Below, in pieces: positions 28,394-36,528 of a stretch of DNA of 40,467 nucleotides. The translations under genes were made by a program, and so were the position numbers. The notes beneath the pieces are model-generated. The model ran no database searches. It was not told where the DNA came from and saw nothing but the letters and a program-made list of their open reading frames with translations. The first letter of the stretch is position 1. Each line of letters starts with the position of its first letter. This DNA comes from a virus. The stretch covers positions 1 to 40,467 of the IMG/VR virus record IMGVR_UViG_3300040960_002449; one strand, written 5' to 3'.

Positions 28394-29188
28394 ATGGATA
28401 TAAAAAGAATCTCAGAACAAGAAGTTAATGACATATTACAAAAGGAAGATATTGATTTATCTTCTTTTGAAGTAAGATCCACACTTAACCCAAAAATATT
28501 CGATAAAGAACAACACATGCATGAGGATGTAAGAAGAAGACTTCTTATGATTGCGGATGATTTCTTTGAAACACTGAATGTAGGTTGGGTAGATATTGAT
28601 GATATTATTTTAACTGGTAGTTTAGCGAACTTTAATTGGTCAAAATTTTCTGATGTAGACTTACATATATTAGTAGATTTTGGTGAAGTTGACGAAAACG
28701 AAGAATTAGTTAAAGAATACTTCAACTCCAAAAAGAATTTATGGAATGAAAAACACGACATAACTATTAAAGGTTATGATGTGGAATTATATATGCAGGA
28801 TACTGAAGAACCACATGTTTCTAGTGGGGTTTATTCTATTCTTTGGGATGGATGGGTAGTACAACCTGACGCAACTAAAAAAGAAATAGATTCTAAAAAA
28901 GTAGAACAAAAAGTTAATAATATTATAGATGCAATATATGATGTTTATTATATGTACAAAAATGAGGAATACGATAAAACTATCAGAATGGTTAAAAACC
29001 TAAAAGAAAAAATCAAAAAAATGAGACAAACAGGTTTAGATCGTGAAGGTGAGTATTCTTTTGAGAATATTGCATTTAAAGTATTAAGAAGAACTATGTA
29101 TTTAGATAAATTAAGTGAAATTGAGACTAAGGCTTATGATAAATCTTTAACATTAGATGAGTCTATGTTAAGAATAAAAACATTATAA
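28394..29188 (+). CDS. predicted nucleotidyltransferase
   Basis: The product is 264 aa. LTGSLANFNWSKFSDVDLHI (73-92) carries the Pol-beta-fold signature G-S-x9-D-x-D (Gly75, Ser76, Asp87, Asp89), and a third acidic position follows at DVELYM (Glu131). C-terminally there is a helical region (KVEQKVNNIIDAIYDVYYMY). These enzymes move a nucleotide onto a protein, RNA or small molecule. The N-terminus MDIKRISEQEVNDILQKED resembles the tag (S-E-Q...I-L-Q-K-E), so it may be packaged. Relatives occur in structural regions of large phages with unknown targets. Confidence 0.78.
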   Translation: MDIKRISEQEVNDILQKEDIDLSSFEVRSTLNPKIFDKEQHMHEDVRRRLLMIADDFFETLNVGWVDIDDIILTGSLANFNWSKFSDVDLHILVDFGEVDENEELVKEYFNSKKNLWNEKHDITIKGYDVELYMQDTEEPHVSSGVYSILWDGWVVQPDATKKEIDSKKVEQKVNNIIDAIYDVYYMYKNEEYDKTIRMVKNLKEKIKKMRQTGLDREGEYSFENIAFKVLRRTMYLDKLSEIETKAYDKSLTLDESMLRIKTL

Positions 29189-29220
29189 AAATTAATTTGC
29201 GTTTTTTTATAAAAAATGCA

Positions 29221-29228
29221 ATATTTAT
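29221..29228 (+). promoter_or_regulatory. late-type promoter element of the head operon
   Basis: ATATTTATTTAATAAAAC begins 24 bases before the ATG at 29245. It is preceded by an AT-rich hairpin (29197-29221). It is the last such element until 34551, so it may serve the five following genes as well. Confidence 0.5.
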
Positions 29229-29244
29229 TTAATAAAACATAATT

Positions 29245-29565
29245 ATGGGAACATATTTAACGGGGACTTATTCTGTATTACACACAGATGGCACTGCAGA
29301 CTTCACTAATTTCGTATATAGCGCAGTTTATTTCAATTCTGGTGCGACATATACTATTAATGGTACTAACGTTGTTGGGGTTGCGGGTGAGACATTAGAC
29401 ATCATAGTTAAAGAAGATGGTACAACACTAAGTACAGGATATCTTTTATTAGGTAACCCAATAGCACCACAAACTAAAATAAAAACAGGTTTAATTACTG
29501 CAACTGGTGGTACAGAACAATATCAATTCGTAAACATTAAAACAGGTTTACCAACTAACGGATAA
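29245..29565 (+). CDS. small beta-rich, probably structural protein, 106 aa
   Basis: Residues alternate Thr, Gly, Val, Tyr and Asn (MGTYLTGTYSVLHTDGTADF, NSGATYTINGTNVVGVAGET, TLSTGYLLLGNPIAP), giving a predicted all-beta protein with no charged clusters, no cysteine and no tag. The composition resembles virion decoration, collar or fibre-base proteins. It is the first gene of the head operon. Family not recognised, so the structural call is inference. Confidence 0.6.
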   Translation: MGTYLTGTYSVLHTDGTADFTNFVYSAVYFNSGATYTINGTNVVGVAGETLDIIVKEDGTTLSTGYLLLGNPIAPQTKIKTGLITATGGTEQYQFVNIKTGLPTNG

Positions 29566-29585
29566 AACGAAATAAATATAAAAAA

Positions 29586-31424
29586 ATGAGAAAAAATATC
29601 AATCCAAAAACATTAAAAGGTCAAGACAAACTTAACAGGATGCTAGATCTTATGGGGAAAATGAATACTTTAAATGAAAGTAAATCATATTCTGAATTAG
29701 AATTAATCAAAAAAGGACCTAATGGTGTTGTTTATGGTATCATTAGAGAGAATCATGATTACTTTATTAAAACTTCAAATAAAACTTCAGGACAATTCTT
29801 AGCCGAAGACTTTAGTTATATCGGAGGACTGCAAAACAAATATGATGAAAGATATAAGTCATATGCAGAAGCAATCAAACATTTGAATATGAAGTTCGAT
29901 ATGTTGAATGAGTCGTATGGTATTGAATCAAACACAAATATCTTCGAATCAGATGGTGTTGCCTTTGGTGGTGGTGTTGGATTTGGGTTTGTTATGGAAG
30001 AAGAAGACGATGAAGATCAAAATGAAGGAGAAAAAGAAATCATCTCTGACGCAGATGCAGACTTAGAAGAACAAAAGAAAGTTCTTAAGGTTGACGCACC
30101 TAAAGCAGAAGAACCTGTAGAAGATGAAGTGGAGGATGAAGTTGATGTTGATATGGGTGGAGACATTGCAGACGTTGATTTCGGTGAAGAAGAAACTGAA
30201 GAAGGTGGAGATGAGTTCGGAGATGAAGGTATGGAAGATGAAGAAGGTGACGACAACACTAAAAAGATTCAAAAGTACACTGGTAAGATCGGACAGATGT
30301 TAAGAGATATGGATGAAGCAGATTCTGACTTAGAAAAATATGTAATAAATTCAATTATATCGGCAATGCATTTAGATGAAATGGATGATGAAGATAAAGA
30401 AGATATTATTGCGAAGTTAGAAGGTGAGGAAGACGAAGAAGGAATGGATGATTTCGATATGGAAGGTGGTGACGAAGAAGTTGATGTAGATTTAGACGCT
30501 GAAGAAACGCCAGAAGAAGGTGGTGAAGAATTATCTGAAGGTAAAGAAGAAAAAGGTAAGGAACTTGAAATCACCCCAGATATGATTGCAATGTTACTAA
30601 AAAAAGGTGAATGTGACTGTGGAGGACATAAATTAGTATATAAGGCAAAAGAAGAAAAGAAAGAAGAAAAAAAGGAGGATAAAGAAGAAAAAAACGAAGG
30701 TAGAGTTTTTTCTAAAAAACAATTAATGGAATCTTTCTTAAGAAGAGAAACTAAAAAGTCACTTAAAAAAGTTATTAAAGAAAGAAGAGAACTTTGTGAA
30801 CAATGTGGTGGTAGATTAACTGAGGGGATGTGTATGGAATGTGATATGAATGAACACCATATGGGTTCTAAGGCAACTTATGATAGATACCCACATTATG
30901 ATAAAGAAGCATACATTATGGATGAAGAAGACATAATGAATGAAAAACTCGTAGGTAAACAACATAAATTAGATAAAAACAATAACGGTAAGATTGATGC
31001 AGAAGACTTCAAAATGTTACGTAAAGGAAGAAAAGATAGAAGACGTAATATAGATGAGGAGGATATGTCAGTAATGGATGCAATTGCAACAGGACAAGGA
31101 TACTTATCCGCAACAGATGATTTGGATAGAGATTTCGATGGTATCCCTAATCGTTTAGATATGGATAACAACGATGATGGTAAATTAGACTTTGAGATGG
31201 GTAGAGGTGTTGACTTTATTGAATTAGATATCGATTTCTTAAGAAACGATAGTCCTGGTACTAAAGAAAAGGAAAGAACTACAACTTCACCAACGACTAA
31301 ACCAGGAAAAGGTGATAAGTGGAGAACTATTAAACGTCCTAAAGTTGATCCAAGACCTAAGGCGGGAGATCAAAATATAAGTAAACCAAAACCTTCTTAC
31401 AGAAGAAGAGGTATGTTTAGATAA
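29586..31424 (+). CDS. large acidic protein, probable prohead core or internal protein
   Basis: The product is 612 aa. Residues 1-110 include GQDKLNRMLDLMGKMNTLNE and GPNGVVYGIIRENHDYFIK. Residues about 130-345 are dominated by Asp, Glu and Gly. A zinc-ribbon-like LCEQCGGRLTEGMCMECDM lies near 402-420. DKNNNGKIDAEDF is an EF-hand/dockerin-like loop, and DRDFDGIPNRLDMDNNDDGK resembles a thrombospondin type 3 repeat, so calcium binding is likely. The C-terminus is basic. Sites fitting L-x-E (LNE twice, LME, LTE) are spread along the chain, as in T4 core proteins that gp21 cuts to peptides. Scaffold or core is the preferred reading. Its stop overlaps the next ATG by one base. Confidence 0.6.
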   Translation: MRKNINPKTLKGQDKLNRMLDLMGKMNTLNESKSYSELELIKKGPNGVVYGIIRENHDYFIKTSNKTSGQFLAEDFSYIGGLQNKYDERYKSYAEAIKHLNMKFDMLNESYGIESNTNIFESDGVAFGGGVGFGFVMEEEDDEDQNEGEKEIISDADADLEEQKKVLKVDAPKAEEPVEDEVEDEVDVDMGGDIADVDFGEEETEEGGDEFGDEGMEDEEGDDNTKKIQKYTGKIGQMLRDMDEADSDLEKYVINSIISAMHLDEMDDEDKEDIIAKLEGEEDEEGMDDFDMEGGDEEVDVDLDAEETPEEGGEELSEGKEEKGKELEITPDMIAMLLKKGECDCGGHKLVYKAKEEKKEEKKEDKEEKNEGRVFSKKQLMESFLRRETKKSLKKVIKERRELCEQCGGRLTEGMCMECDMNEHHMGSKATYDRYPHYDKEAYIMDEEDIMNEKLVGKQHKLDKNNNGKIDAEDFKMLRKGRKDRRRNIDEEDMSVMDAIATGQGYLSATDDLDRDFDGIPNRLDMDNNDDGKLDFEMGRGVDFIELDIDFLRNDSPGTKEKERTTTSPTTKPGKGDKWRTIKRPKVDPRPKAGDQNISKPKPSYRRRGMFR

Positions 31425-31822
31425 TGAAATTAGTTTATATAAATAAAATCGGACAAAACTGGAAGGGGAATTACATTTATGAATTCCTCTTTTCAGATAT
31501 TTTAGAAGATATAGATGGTGAGGGATGGGATTCGTACCCATCATCTGGAAATCCAGAACCACCAGAAGGAAAATTTATAAAAAAGTCAGGTGTATTAAAT
31601 ACTGATTTAAAATTAGATTTAGTACAAGAATCTGACTCATTTGCAATGTGGGACGCAGTTGACGGAATAGTTGCAATGGCTTGGGAAAATATGGAAGGGT
31701 ATGATGAGTATCCAGAAAAAAGATTATACTTCTCTTTTGGGGAGGATATTTCTTCAGTAGAAGATAAACTATATGAAAAAGATATGGTAATAATATACGA
31801 AAAAGAAACAATAAACACGTAA
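31424..31822 (+). CDS. conserved head-module hypothetical, 132 aa
   Basis: It starts on the last base of the preceding stop (TAATG), so it is coupled to the acidic protein. The first strand KLVYINKIGQNWKGNYIYEF is followed by an acidic proline-rich turn (GWDSYPSSGNPEPPEGKF) and LDLVQESDSFAMWDAVDGIVAMAWE. The overall impression is a small alpha/beta fold with net negative charge. No tag, no cysteines. Likely a structural or assembly factor by position only. Confidence 0.6.
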   Translation: MKLVYINKIGQNWKGNYIYEFLFSDILEDIDGEGWDSYPSSGNPEPPEGKFIKKSGVLNTDLKLDLVQESDSFAMWDAVDGIVAMAWENMEGYDEYPEKRLYFSFGEDISSVEDKLYEKDMVIIYEKETINT

Positions 31823-31825
31823 GAT

Positions 31826-32332
31826 ATGGGAAAGAAAATCAAAATTTATGAATCAGAAATTAAAAGAGCAACTAGACGTAAATTAATGGAACGTTATGTT
31901 GATGAGGACTATGAGATGAGAGATACTTATAGTAAAAGAGATTTTAAACCTACACCAAAAGAAAGAGGTGTTGAGGGTGTATTTGGTAAGTATGGAGACG
32001 ATATAGATCCTGCGGTTGTTAGATATATGAGAAAAAATCCTGATCATATTCTAAGAAGAATGGCAAAATTATATCCTGACATCTATATGAGACATATTCC
32101 ATTACAATCTAATACTGAATTAGAAATGGATGATGTAATGATGGGTGAGGCGGAAGAAACTACTGTTAAGCAAACTAAATATACTCCAGATGAAGTAAAA
32201 AGAGCGGAACAAGAAGGTATGGGTATATCTGTTAATGGTTCAGTTACTTTAGATAAAGATGGAGGTATGACAGTAACAACTAAAAATGAATCTACACAAA
32301 AACTATTTAAAAAATTCTTAAATAGAAAGTAA
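31826..32332 (+). CDS. tagged head-module protein, 168 aa
   Basis: MGKKIKIYESEIKRATRRKL, then MERYVDEDYE, is a longer form of the tag with E-S-E-I-K-R and a V-D-E site near residue 27. The middle contains DIDPAVVRYMRKNPDHILRRMAKLYPDIYM, a conserved-looking helical segment. The C-terminus (ISVNGSVTLDKDGGMTVTTKNE) is a beta hairpin. It lies 3 bases after the previous stop and 3 before the next start. Possibly a minor head or core protein. Confidence 0.6.
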   Translation: MGKKIKIYESEIKRATRRKLMERYVDEDYEMRDTYSKRDFKPTPKERGVEGVFGKYGDDIDPAVVRYMRKNPDHILRRMAKLYPDIYMRHIPLQSNTELEMDDVMMGEAEETTVKQTKYTPDEVKRAEQEGMGISVNGSVTLDKDGGMTVTTKNESTQKLFKKFLNRK

Positions 32333-32335
32333 GTT

Positions 32336-33052
32336 ATGACAAAAGGGGATATCATAAGAAAACTAATTTCAGAAAAATTTGCGTCAAAGGCACAACAAAG
32401 GTTCTTTTATGCGATGGCGAATAAAGACACTAAAAAAGGTAGAAAGTTTAAAAAGTGGGCAAAAGAATTCTCTGATGATACTGATTTTGATGACTTACCT
32501 GAAAAAGTTTCTGAGGAAGAAAAAGAAACTAAAAATCCAAAGATGAAAAAAGGTGATTTAGTAGAATATATAAATTCTAAAAAAATGATGGGTGAACAAA
32601 GAAGAGGTAATAGACCTATAGTTGTACCAGAAATTTCAGGACCTGATTTTCGTATTGTTGTACAATGGTTAGAAAAACTTAGAGAAAGTGGTGTTATTAA
32701 TATGTTTGGTTGTTCCCCTATGTTAAATTGGACAGAAAAAGATTTACATAGATGGTTATATGGACAAAAACAAGATCCAGAGTCTATAGAAGAACAAATA
32801 GAAGAGTTAGAATATGAAAATGAGGATGGTGATAATGATTCTGATATAGAAATGTTAGAAAATCAATTAGAAACTATAAACTATTTATTAGAAAATAAAC
32901 AAGCAGTTAGAGATGTATTAATTAGAACTGCCTTAACGAGAGTAGAAAATACTGATGGTAATTATGAAACTAAAAACGTACAACGTATTTTTGAGAGATT
33001 AGCGAAGGAAGTATTTATTATGTGGACAGAAGTTATTTACGGAAATTTTTAA
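32336..33052 (+). CDS. tagged head-module protein, 238 aa
   Basis: MTKGDIIRKLISE/KFASKAQQ gives a short tag with I-S-E at residue 13. SKAQQRFFYAMANKDTKKG, then RKFKKWAKEFSD resembles the S-K-A-Q-Q-R motif of a small phage domain (DUF3008-like), placed here directly after the tag. A second part (residues 100-238) includes FRIVVQWLEKLRESGVINM and a coiled coil (IEEQIEELEYENEDGDNDSD). Function unknown; gene order suggests a structural or internal protein. Confidence 0.6.
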   Translation: MTKGDIIRKLISEKFASKAQQRFFYAMANKDTKKGRKFKKWAKEFSDDTDFDDLPEKVSEEEKETKNPKMKKGDLVEYINSKKMMGEQRRGNRPIVVPEISGPDFRIVVQWLEKLRESGVINMFGCSPMLNWTEKDLHRWLYGQKQDPESIEEQIEELEYENEDGDNDSDIEMLENQLETINYLLENKQAVRDVLIRTALTRVENTDGNYETKNVQRIFERLAKEVFIMWTEVIYGNF

Positions 33053-33062
33053 AATTTAAATT

Positions 33063-34490
33063 ATGAAAAGAAGAAATATTATTAATGAGGTAACCAAAAG
33101 AATTGTTAATGAAAAATTAAGAATAAATAGGTTAACTGAAGCAATCGAATACGATCCTGAACATCCAGAAAGAATGAATCCGGGATTAGAAAGAAGTCTT
33201 AGAAGTGGTGAACACATATTTGGTAAGAGTAAATCTATTCCTGTTGGTTCAGAATCACAAAATTATTCTGAGAAATTGGCAAGTAAAAGATTTAAAGAAA
33301 TCATTAATAAAGTAAAAAGATATCATGGAGTACAAAACATTAACCCTATGATGATGCAACAGATGTTTCAAATTATGGGTGAAGTTAGTCAGATTGAATC
33401 TAGACATAAAGAAGCTTTAGAACAATTGGCAATCGATATAGTTTCTGAGGAATTCGATATTCCAGATCAAATGTTAGAGGCTACTTTATCACCTCCAGGT
33501 TCAGACTTAGGTTTTGGAGATGACGATGAAGAAGAGGAAGAAGATTATGGTTCTGATTTTGAAACTCCGAAAGCACCAAAAAGTGCGGAAAGAATGGAAG
33601 AATTAGAAATGGAAGTAGATAAAAGAAGAGTAATAAATGCTTTAATGCAAGGGGCTTCTAAAAAAGGACATTATATTTTCCATATGGTTGCAGATGAATT
33701 AGATACCATAGATCCTAGACTTATGGGGTTATATGGTAAACTAATGTCTTTGGCGGACTTCCAATACTGGGTGATTCCTGATACTACTATGACTGGTCAA
33801 GCTGGTGGTGTGGAGAAGATTGAATGGAGAAAGGCTGAAGCACCTGAAGATTCTGATGAGGAAGAAGAAATGGATAAGGTTAATGTAGAGGAAGGTGATG
33901 AGATACCTGTAGTAGTGGCAAAAGCATGGATATTTCCACTTTTAGTGCATGAACTTATTAAAGGGACATTAGAACTATCTGCGATAAATTGGGCAGATGG
34001 TCACTTAGACTTTGAGGAACAAGCGGAAGTAATTAAAAGGGCTGACACACCAGAAGGTGAAATATGGGGAATGAGATTAGGTCCTGGTATGTGGGAAAAA
34101 TTCTTAGATTGTGTAGGGGTAGAAAATTACGATATAAAACAATGGTTATTTCAAGAGTTAACTAAGTTACCAGCAAAACAATTTCATGAATTTATGAAAG
34201 AAATTTTAAGTGGTAGTCAAAAGTGTAAAGAAGTGATTCAAACATTAAAAGACTTACACGAAGAAGATCCTTCAGATAGTTTAGAGGATATGTTTGATGA
34301 CACAGGTTATGATGAAATGGATGATATCTTAGATAACTTAGGGATTGAAACCGAAGAAGAACCAACTACTGACGAACCAAAAGAATTAAATTATTCTGAA
34401 ATGTCACCTAGAGAAATACAAGATTTAATAGACGATGCATTAGATAGAGGTGATTTCGATATGGTATCAAAATTACATAAATACTTATAA
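33063..34490 (+). CDS. tagged conserved head-module protein, 475 aa
   Basis: MKRRNIINEVTKRIVNEKLR and RINRLTEAIEYD give two or three I/L-x-E sites (IINE, IVNE, RLTE) in the first 30 residues. Acidic linkers (DDDEEEEEDYGSDFE near 165, DSDEEEEMDKVNVEEGDE near 275) separate folded regions such as KKGHYIFHMVADELDTIDPR, LMGLYGKLMSLADFQYWVIP and AWIFPLLVHELIKGTLELS. The length and position, two genes before the terminase, suggest an internal or assembly protein, but I do not recognise it. A terminator follows. Confidence 0.6.
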   Translation: MKRRNIINEVTKRIVNEKLRINRLTEAIEYDPEHPERMNPGLERSLRSGEHIFGKSKSIPVGSESQNYSEKLASKRFKEIINKVKRYHGVQNINPMMMQQMFQIMGEVSQIESRHKEALEQLAIDIVSEEFDIPDQMLEATLSPPGSDLGFGDDDEEEEEDYGSDFETPKAPKSAERMEELEMEVDKRRVINALMQGASKKGHYIFHMVADELDTIDPRLMGLYGKLMSLADFQYWVIPDTTMTGQAGGVEKIEWRKAEAPEDSDEEEEMDKVNVEEGDEIPVVVAKAWIFPLLVHELIKGTLELSAINWADGHLDFEEQAEVIKRADTPEGEIWGMRLGPGMWEKFLDCVGVENYDIKQWLFQELTKLPAKQFHEFMKEILSGSQKCKEVIQTLKDLHEEDPSDSLEDMFDDTGYDEMDDILDNLGIETEEEPTTDEPKELNYSEMSPREIQDLIDDALDRGDFDMVSKLHKYL

Positions 34491-34512
34491 TATATTATTT
34501 ATTTATTTATTT

Positions 34513-34539
34513 AAATCCCATCTTAGGTGGGATTTTTTT
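34513..34539 (+). terminator. terminator closing the head operon
   Basis: AAATCCCA (34513-34520) and TGGGATTT (34528-34535) pair across a 7-base loop and lead into seven Ts. Confidence 0.8.
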
Positions 34540-34550
34540 ATTTAAACAAC

Positions 34551-34558
34551 ATATTTAT
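34551..34558 (+). promoter_or_regulatory. late-type promoter element
   Basis: ATATTTATTAATAAAAAG starts 21 bases before the ATG at 34572 and follows the terminator directly, so a new transcript begins here. Confidence 0.5.
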
Positions 34559-34571
34559 TAATAAAAAGACA

Positions 34572-35642
34572 ATGGTAGGTACTTTACATCCTAATTTTAA
34601 AAAATTAATAAGAAAATTTATTGGGTCTCAACACCATAATTATGAAGATGATTACATGAGGTATGTTGAGGATATGATTAAATACTTTGATGATATAGAT
34701 CAAGAAGATATATTTTCAGGTGTTTTTAATTATATTATTGAGGAAGAAGATGAAAATCCTTTAGAATATATAGATACTAATTTATTAAATGGATATTTTT
34801 ATGGTGATGATATAATAAAAATATTAAGAGATTCTGGATGGATGGAAAAATATTTTACTCTTAATAGTTACAAAGATCATGTAACTCCACAAGGTAGAGA
34901 AATATCAGTATTCGATGATATTAAATGGGAAGGTGAAACCCCATATTTAATTCTATATGGTTGGGATGAATTTCAAGAATTATTTTATAGTAAAGATAGA
35001 GATTTAGTAGAACGTGTTTTAGGTGAAGATTGGGCGGAACTTTATAGTATTGATAGAGTTGATTTTATGGATGAAGTATGGAGTGAACTGGATGAAAAAT
35101 CTTTACAACATATAAAAGATTATATTAAGGATAATGGTTTTATTGGTAGAGAATTAGACTATGATGAAGATCCAGATGGTGGTGGATTAAGGGAAGATAT
35201 GTTAGAAGACAACGATTTATTAGGTGAATTAATAAATGATGAGGTTATGTTTGACGAATTAAAAAGAGAGTTAAATAATTTTTATAGATGGGCGTATGAA
35301 AGTGCGGCGGAAGATGAATTGTTTAAATCTTTAAAAGATGAGATAGAATCACTTTTAGGTTCTGAAGGTGAATGGGATATGGTAAAATCAAAAAAAGAAG
35401 GGGGTTCAGATAGACATATTTTAAAATTTGATGTTAGTAAAATATTTATGGATATATTAGAACGGTTTGTTGGATGTGAGGGGAATTTACCAGAAGAAGA
35501 ATATAGTTATTTTTTAGAGGTTTTAGGTAAAACTTTGGACTGTGAGGGTGATTTATTACAGGCGCCTGATATGGGATATTTTTATCCTGACCACACAAAA
35601 GTAAGTGAACATTTAAATTACAATGTATTAGGAAACTTATAA
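34572..35642 (+). CDS. acidic hypothetical protein, 356 aa
   Basis: I use the ATG at 34572 (MVGTLHPNFKKLIRKFIG) because the longer frame starts inside the terminator and crosses the promoter. The N-terminus is basic, and the motif NFKKLIRKFIGSQ is only weakly tag-like. The rest is very rich in Asp, Glu, Tyr and Trp (DDYMRYVEDMIKYFDDIDQ, DWAELYSIDRVDFMDEVWSE), like the gene at 12766 and the end of the gene at 6498, which suggests a shared acidic module. No domain recognised. It is followed after one base by the next tagged gene. Confidence 0.62.
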   Translation: MVGTLHPNFKKLIRKFIGSQHHNYEDDYMRYVEDMIKYFDDIDQEDIFSGVFNYIIEEEDENPLEYIDTNLLNGYFYGDDIIKILRDSGWMEKYFTLNSYKDHVTPQGREISVFDDIKWEGETPYLILYGWDEFQELFYSKDRDLVERVLGEDWAELYSIDRVDFMDEVWSELDEKSLQHIKDYIKDNGFIGRELDYDEDPDGGGLREDMLEDNDLLGELINDEVMFDELKRELNNFYRWAYESAAEDELFKSLKDEIESLLGSEGEWDMVKSKKEGGSDRHILKFDVSKIFMDILERFVGCEGNLPEEEYSYFLEVLGKTLDCEGDLLQAPDMGYFYPDHTKVSEHLNYNVLGNL

Positions 35643-35643
35643 T

Positions 35644-36498
35644 ATGAAAATAAAACTAACAGAAAGTCAATACTTAAAAGTTATTACTGAAAATCAAAAC
35701 CCTAACGTTGATAGGTTATTACAAAAGTTTTTTGATGATATTAGACTCTTAGATGATGACGAAAAACTATATTATTTTTTCGATGTATATGGATTTGATG
35801 ATAGGATGATGGAAGTTAGTGATAGACTATATGATTGGTTTAGATACAGTCTTTTAAGTGGTATTAAAATAATAAATTATAGAACCCTTAGTAAATACCA
35901 AAATAAAATTAATAGTCTTTTAGAAGTGATTGCCACAAAAGAAAGTAAAAAAATAATAGATTCTAATAAAAACGATTTAAAAAAAATTAAAGAATTAATT
36001 AAATTAGAAAGTATTATTCCGAGATATTATGAAAGTAAAATTCTAAAAGAATTGATTGATGGATTATTGTTTGATTCCGTACAATATTTGTTTAAAAACT
36101 ATGAACCTAAAGAAGCGATTAAACAATCATCCATTCTATCCGATCAATTAGGTAGAAAAAGAATGGAAAATATAGTACCATTAGTTAAAGATTTTGCAGA
36201 AAAAAATGGGTTAACTATTATACCTAAACATAAAGGGTTCACTTTCCAAAAAGATGAAGGTAGTATGGTTAGGGATTTAATTAATTATATGAAAGATATA
36301 CCTGAATTACCAAAGAAAACAAAAAGAGGGTTTTTAGATTATATTGGTAGTAATTATGGGGCTGGACAATATTCTACTTTTTGGAGTGCGGTTAATAAAG
36401 CAGGAATCATACAAAAAGTAGGTGGTGGTAATAACGTCACATATGAATTAGGACCTAACTACAAAGCGTATGAAGAAGGTAATGTAGTCGCATTTTAA
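35644..36498 (+). CDS. tagged hypothetical protein, 284 aa
   Basis: MKIKLTESQYLKVITENQNP is a perfect tag with an I-T-E site at residue 16. The body is helical and Lys/Asp-rich (VIATKESKKIIDSNKNDLKK). The last 80 residues (KTKRGFLDYIGSNYGAGQYS, then TFWSAVNKAGIIQKVGGGNN) look like a small winged-helix-type domain and might bind DNA. It lies directly before the terminase gene. Packaged DNA-binding protein is a tentative reading. Confidence 0.65.
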   Translation: MKIKLTESQYLKVITENQNPNVDRLLQKFFDDIRLLDDDEKLYYFFDVYGFDDRMMEVSDRLYDWFRYSLLSGIKIINYRTLSKYQNKINSLLEVIATKESKKIIDSNKNDLKKIKELIKLESIIPRYYESKILKELIDGLLFDSVQYLFKNYEPKEAIKQSSILSDQLGRKRMENIVPLVKDFAEKNGLTIIPKHKGFTFQKDEGSMVRDLINYMKDIPELPKKTKRGFLDYIGSNYGAGQYSTFWSAVNKAGIIQKVGGGNNVTYELGPNYKAYEEGNVVAF

Positions 36499-36508
36499 TC
36501 ATTTATAC

Positions 36509-36516
36509 ATATTTAT
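36509..36516 (+). promoter_or_regulatory. late-type promoter element of the terminase gene
   Basis: ATATTTATATAAAAAAAG ends a few bases before the ATG at 36529. Confidence 0.5.
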
Positions 36517-36528
36517 ATAAAAAAAGTA

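Noticed and set aside
29197-29221. AT-rich hairpin as a terminator after the nucleotidyltransferase
   Set aside because: The T-run is in the 5' arm and no T-tract follows the 3' arm, so it lacks terminator form; it may simply mark the promoter region.
30017-30574. Long minus-strand frames opposite the acidic gene, rich in Ser
   Set aside because: They are the antisense of GAA/GAT/GGT codon runs in the D/E/G-rich region; they have no control signals and no plausible product.
34527-34571. Upstream start for the gene at 34572
   Set aside because: It begins inside the terminator stem and reads through the late-type element.
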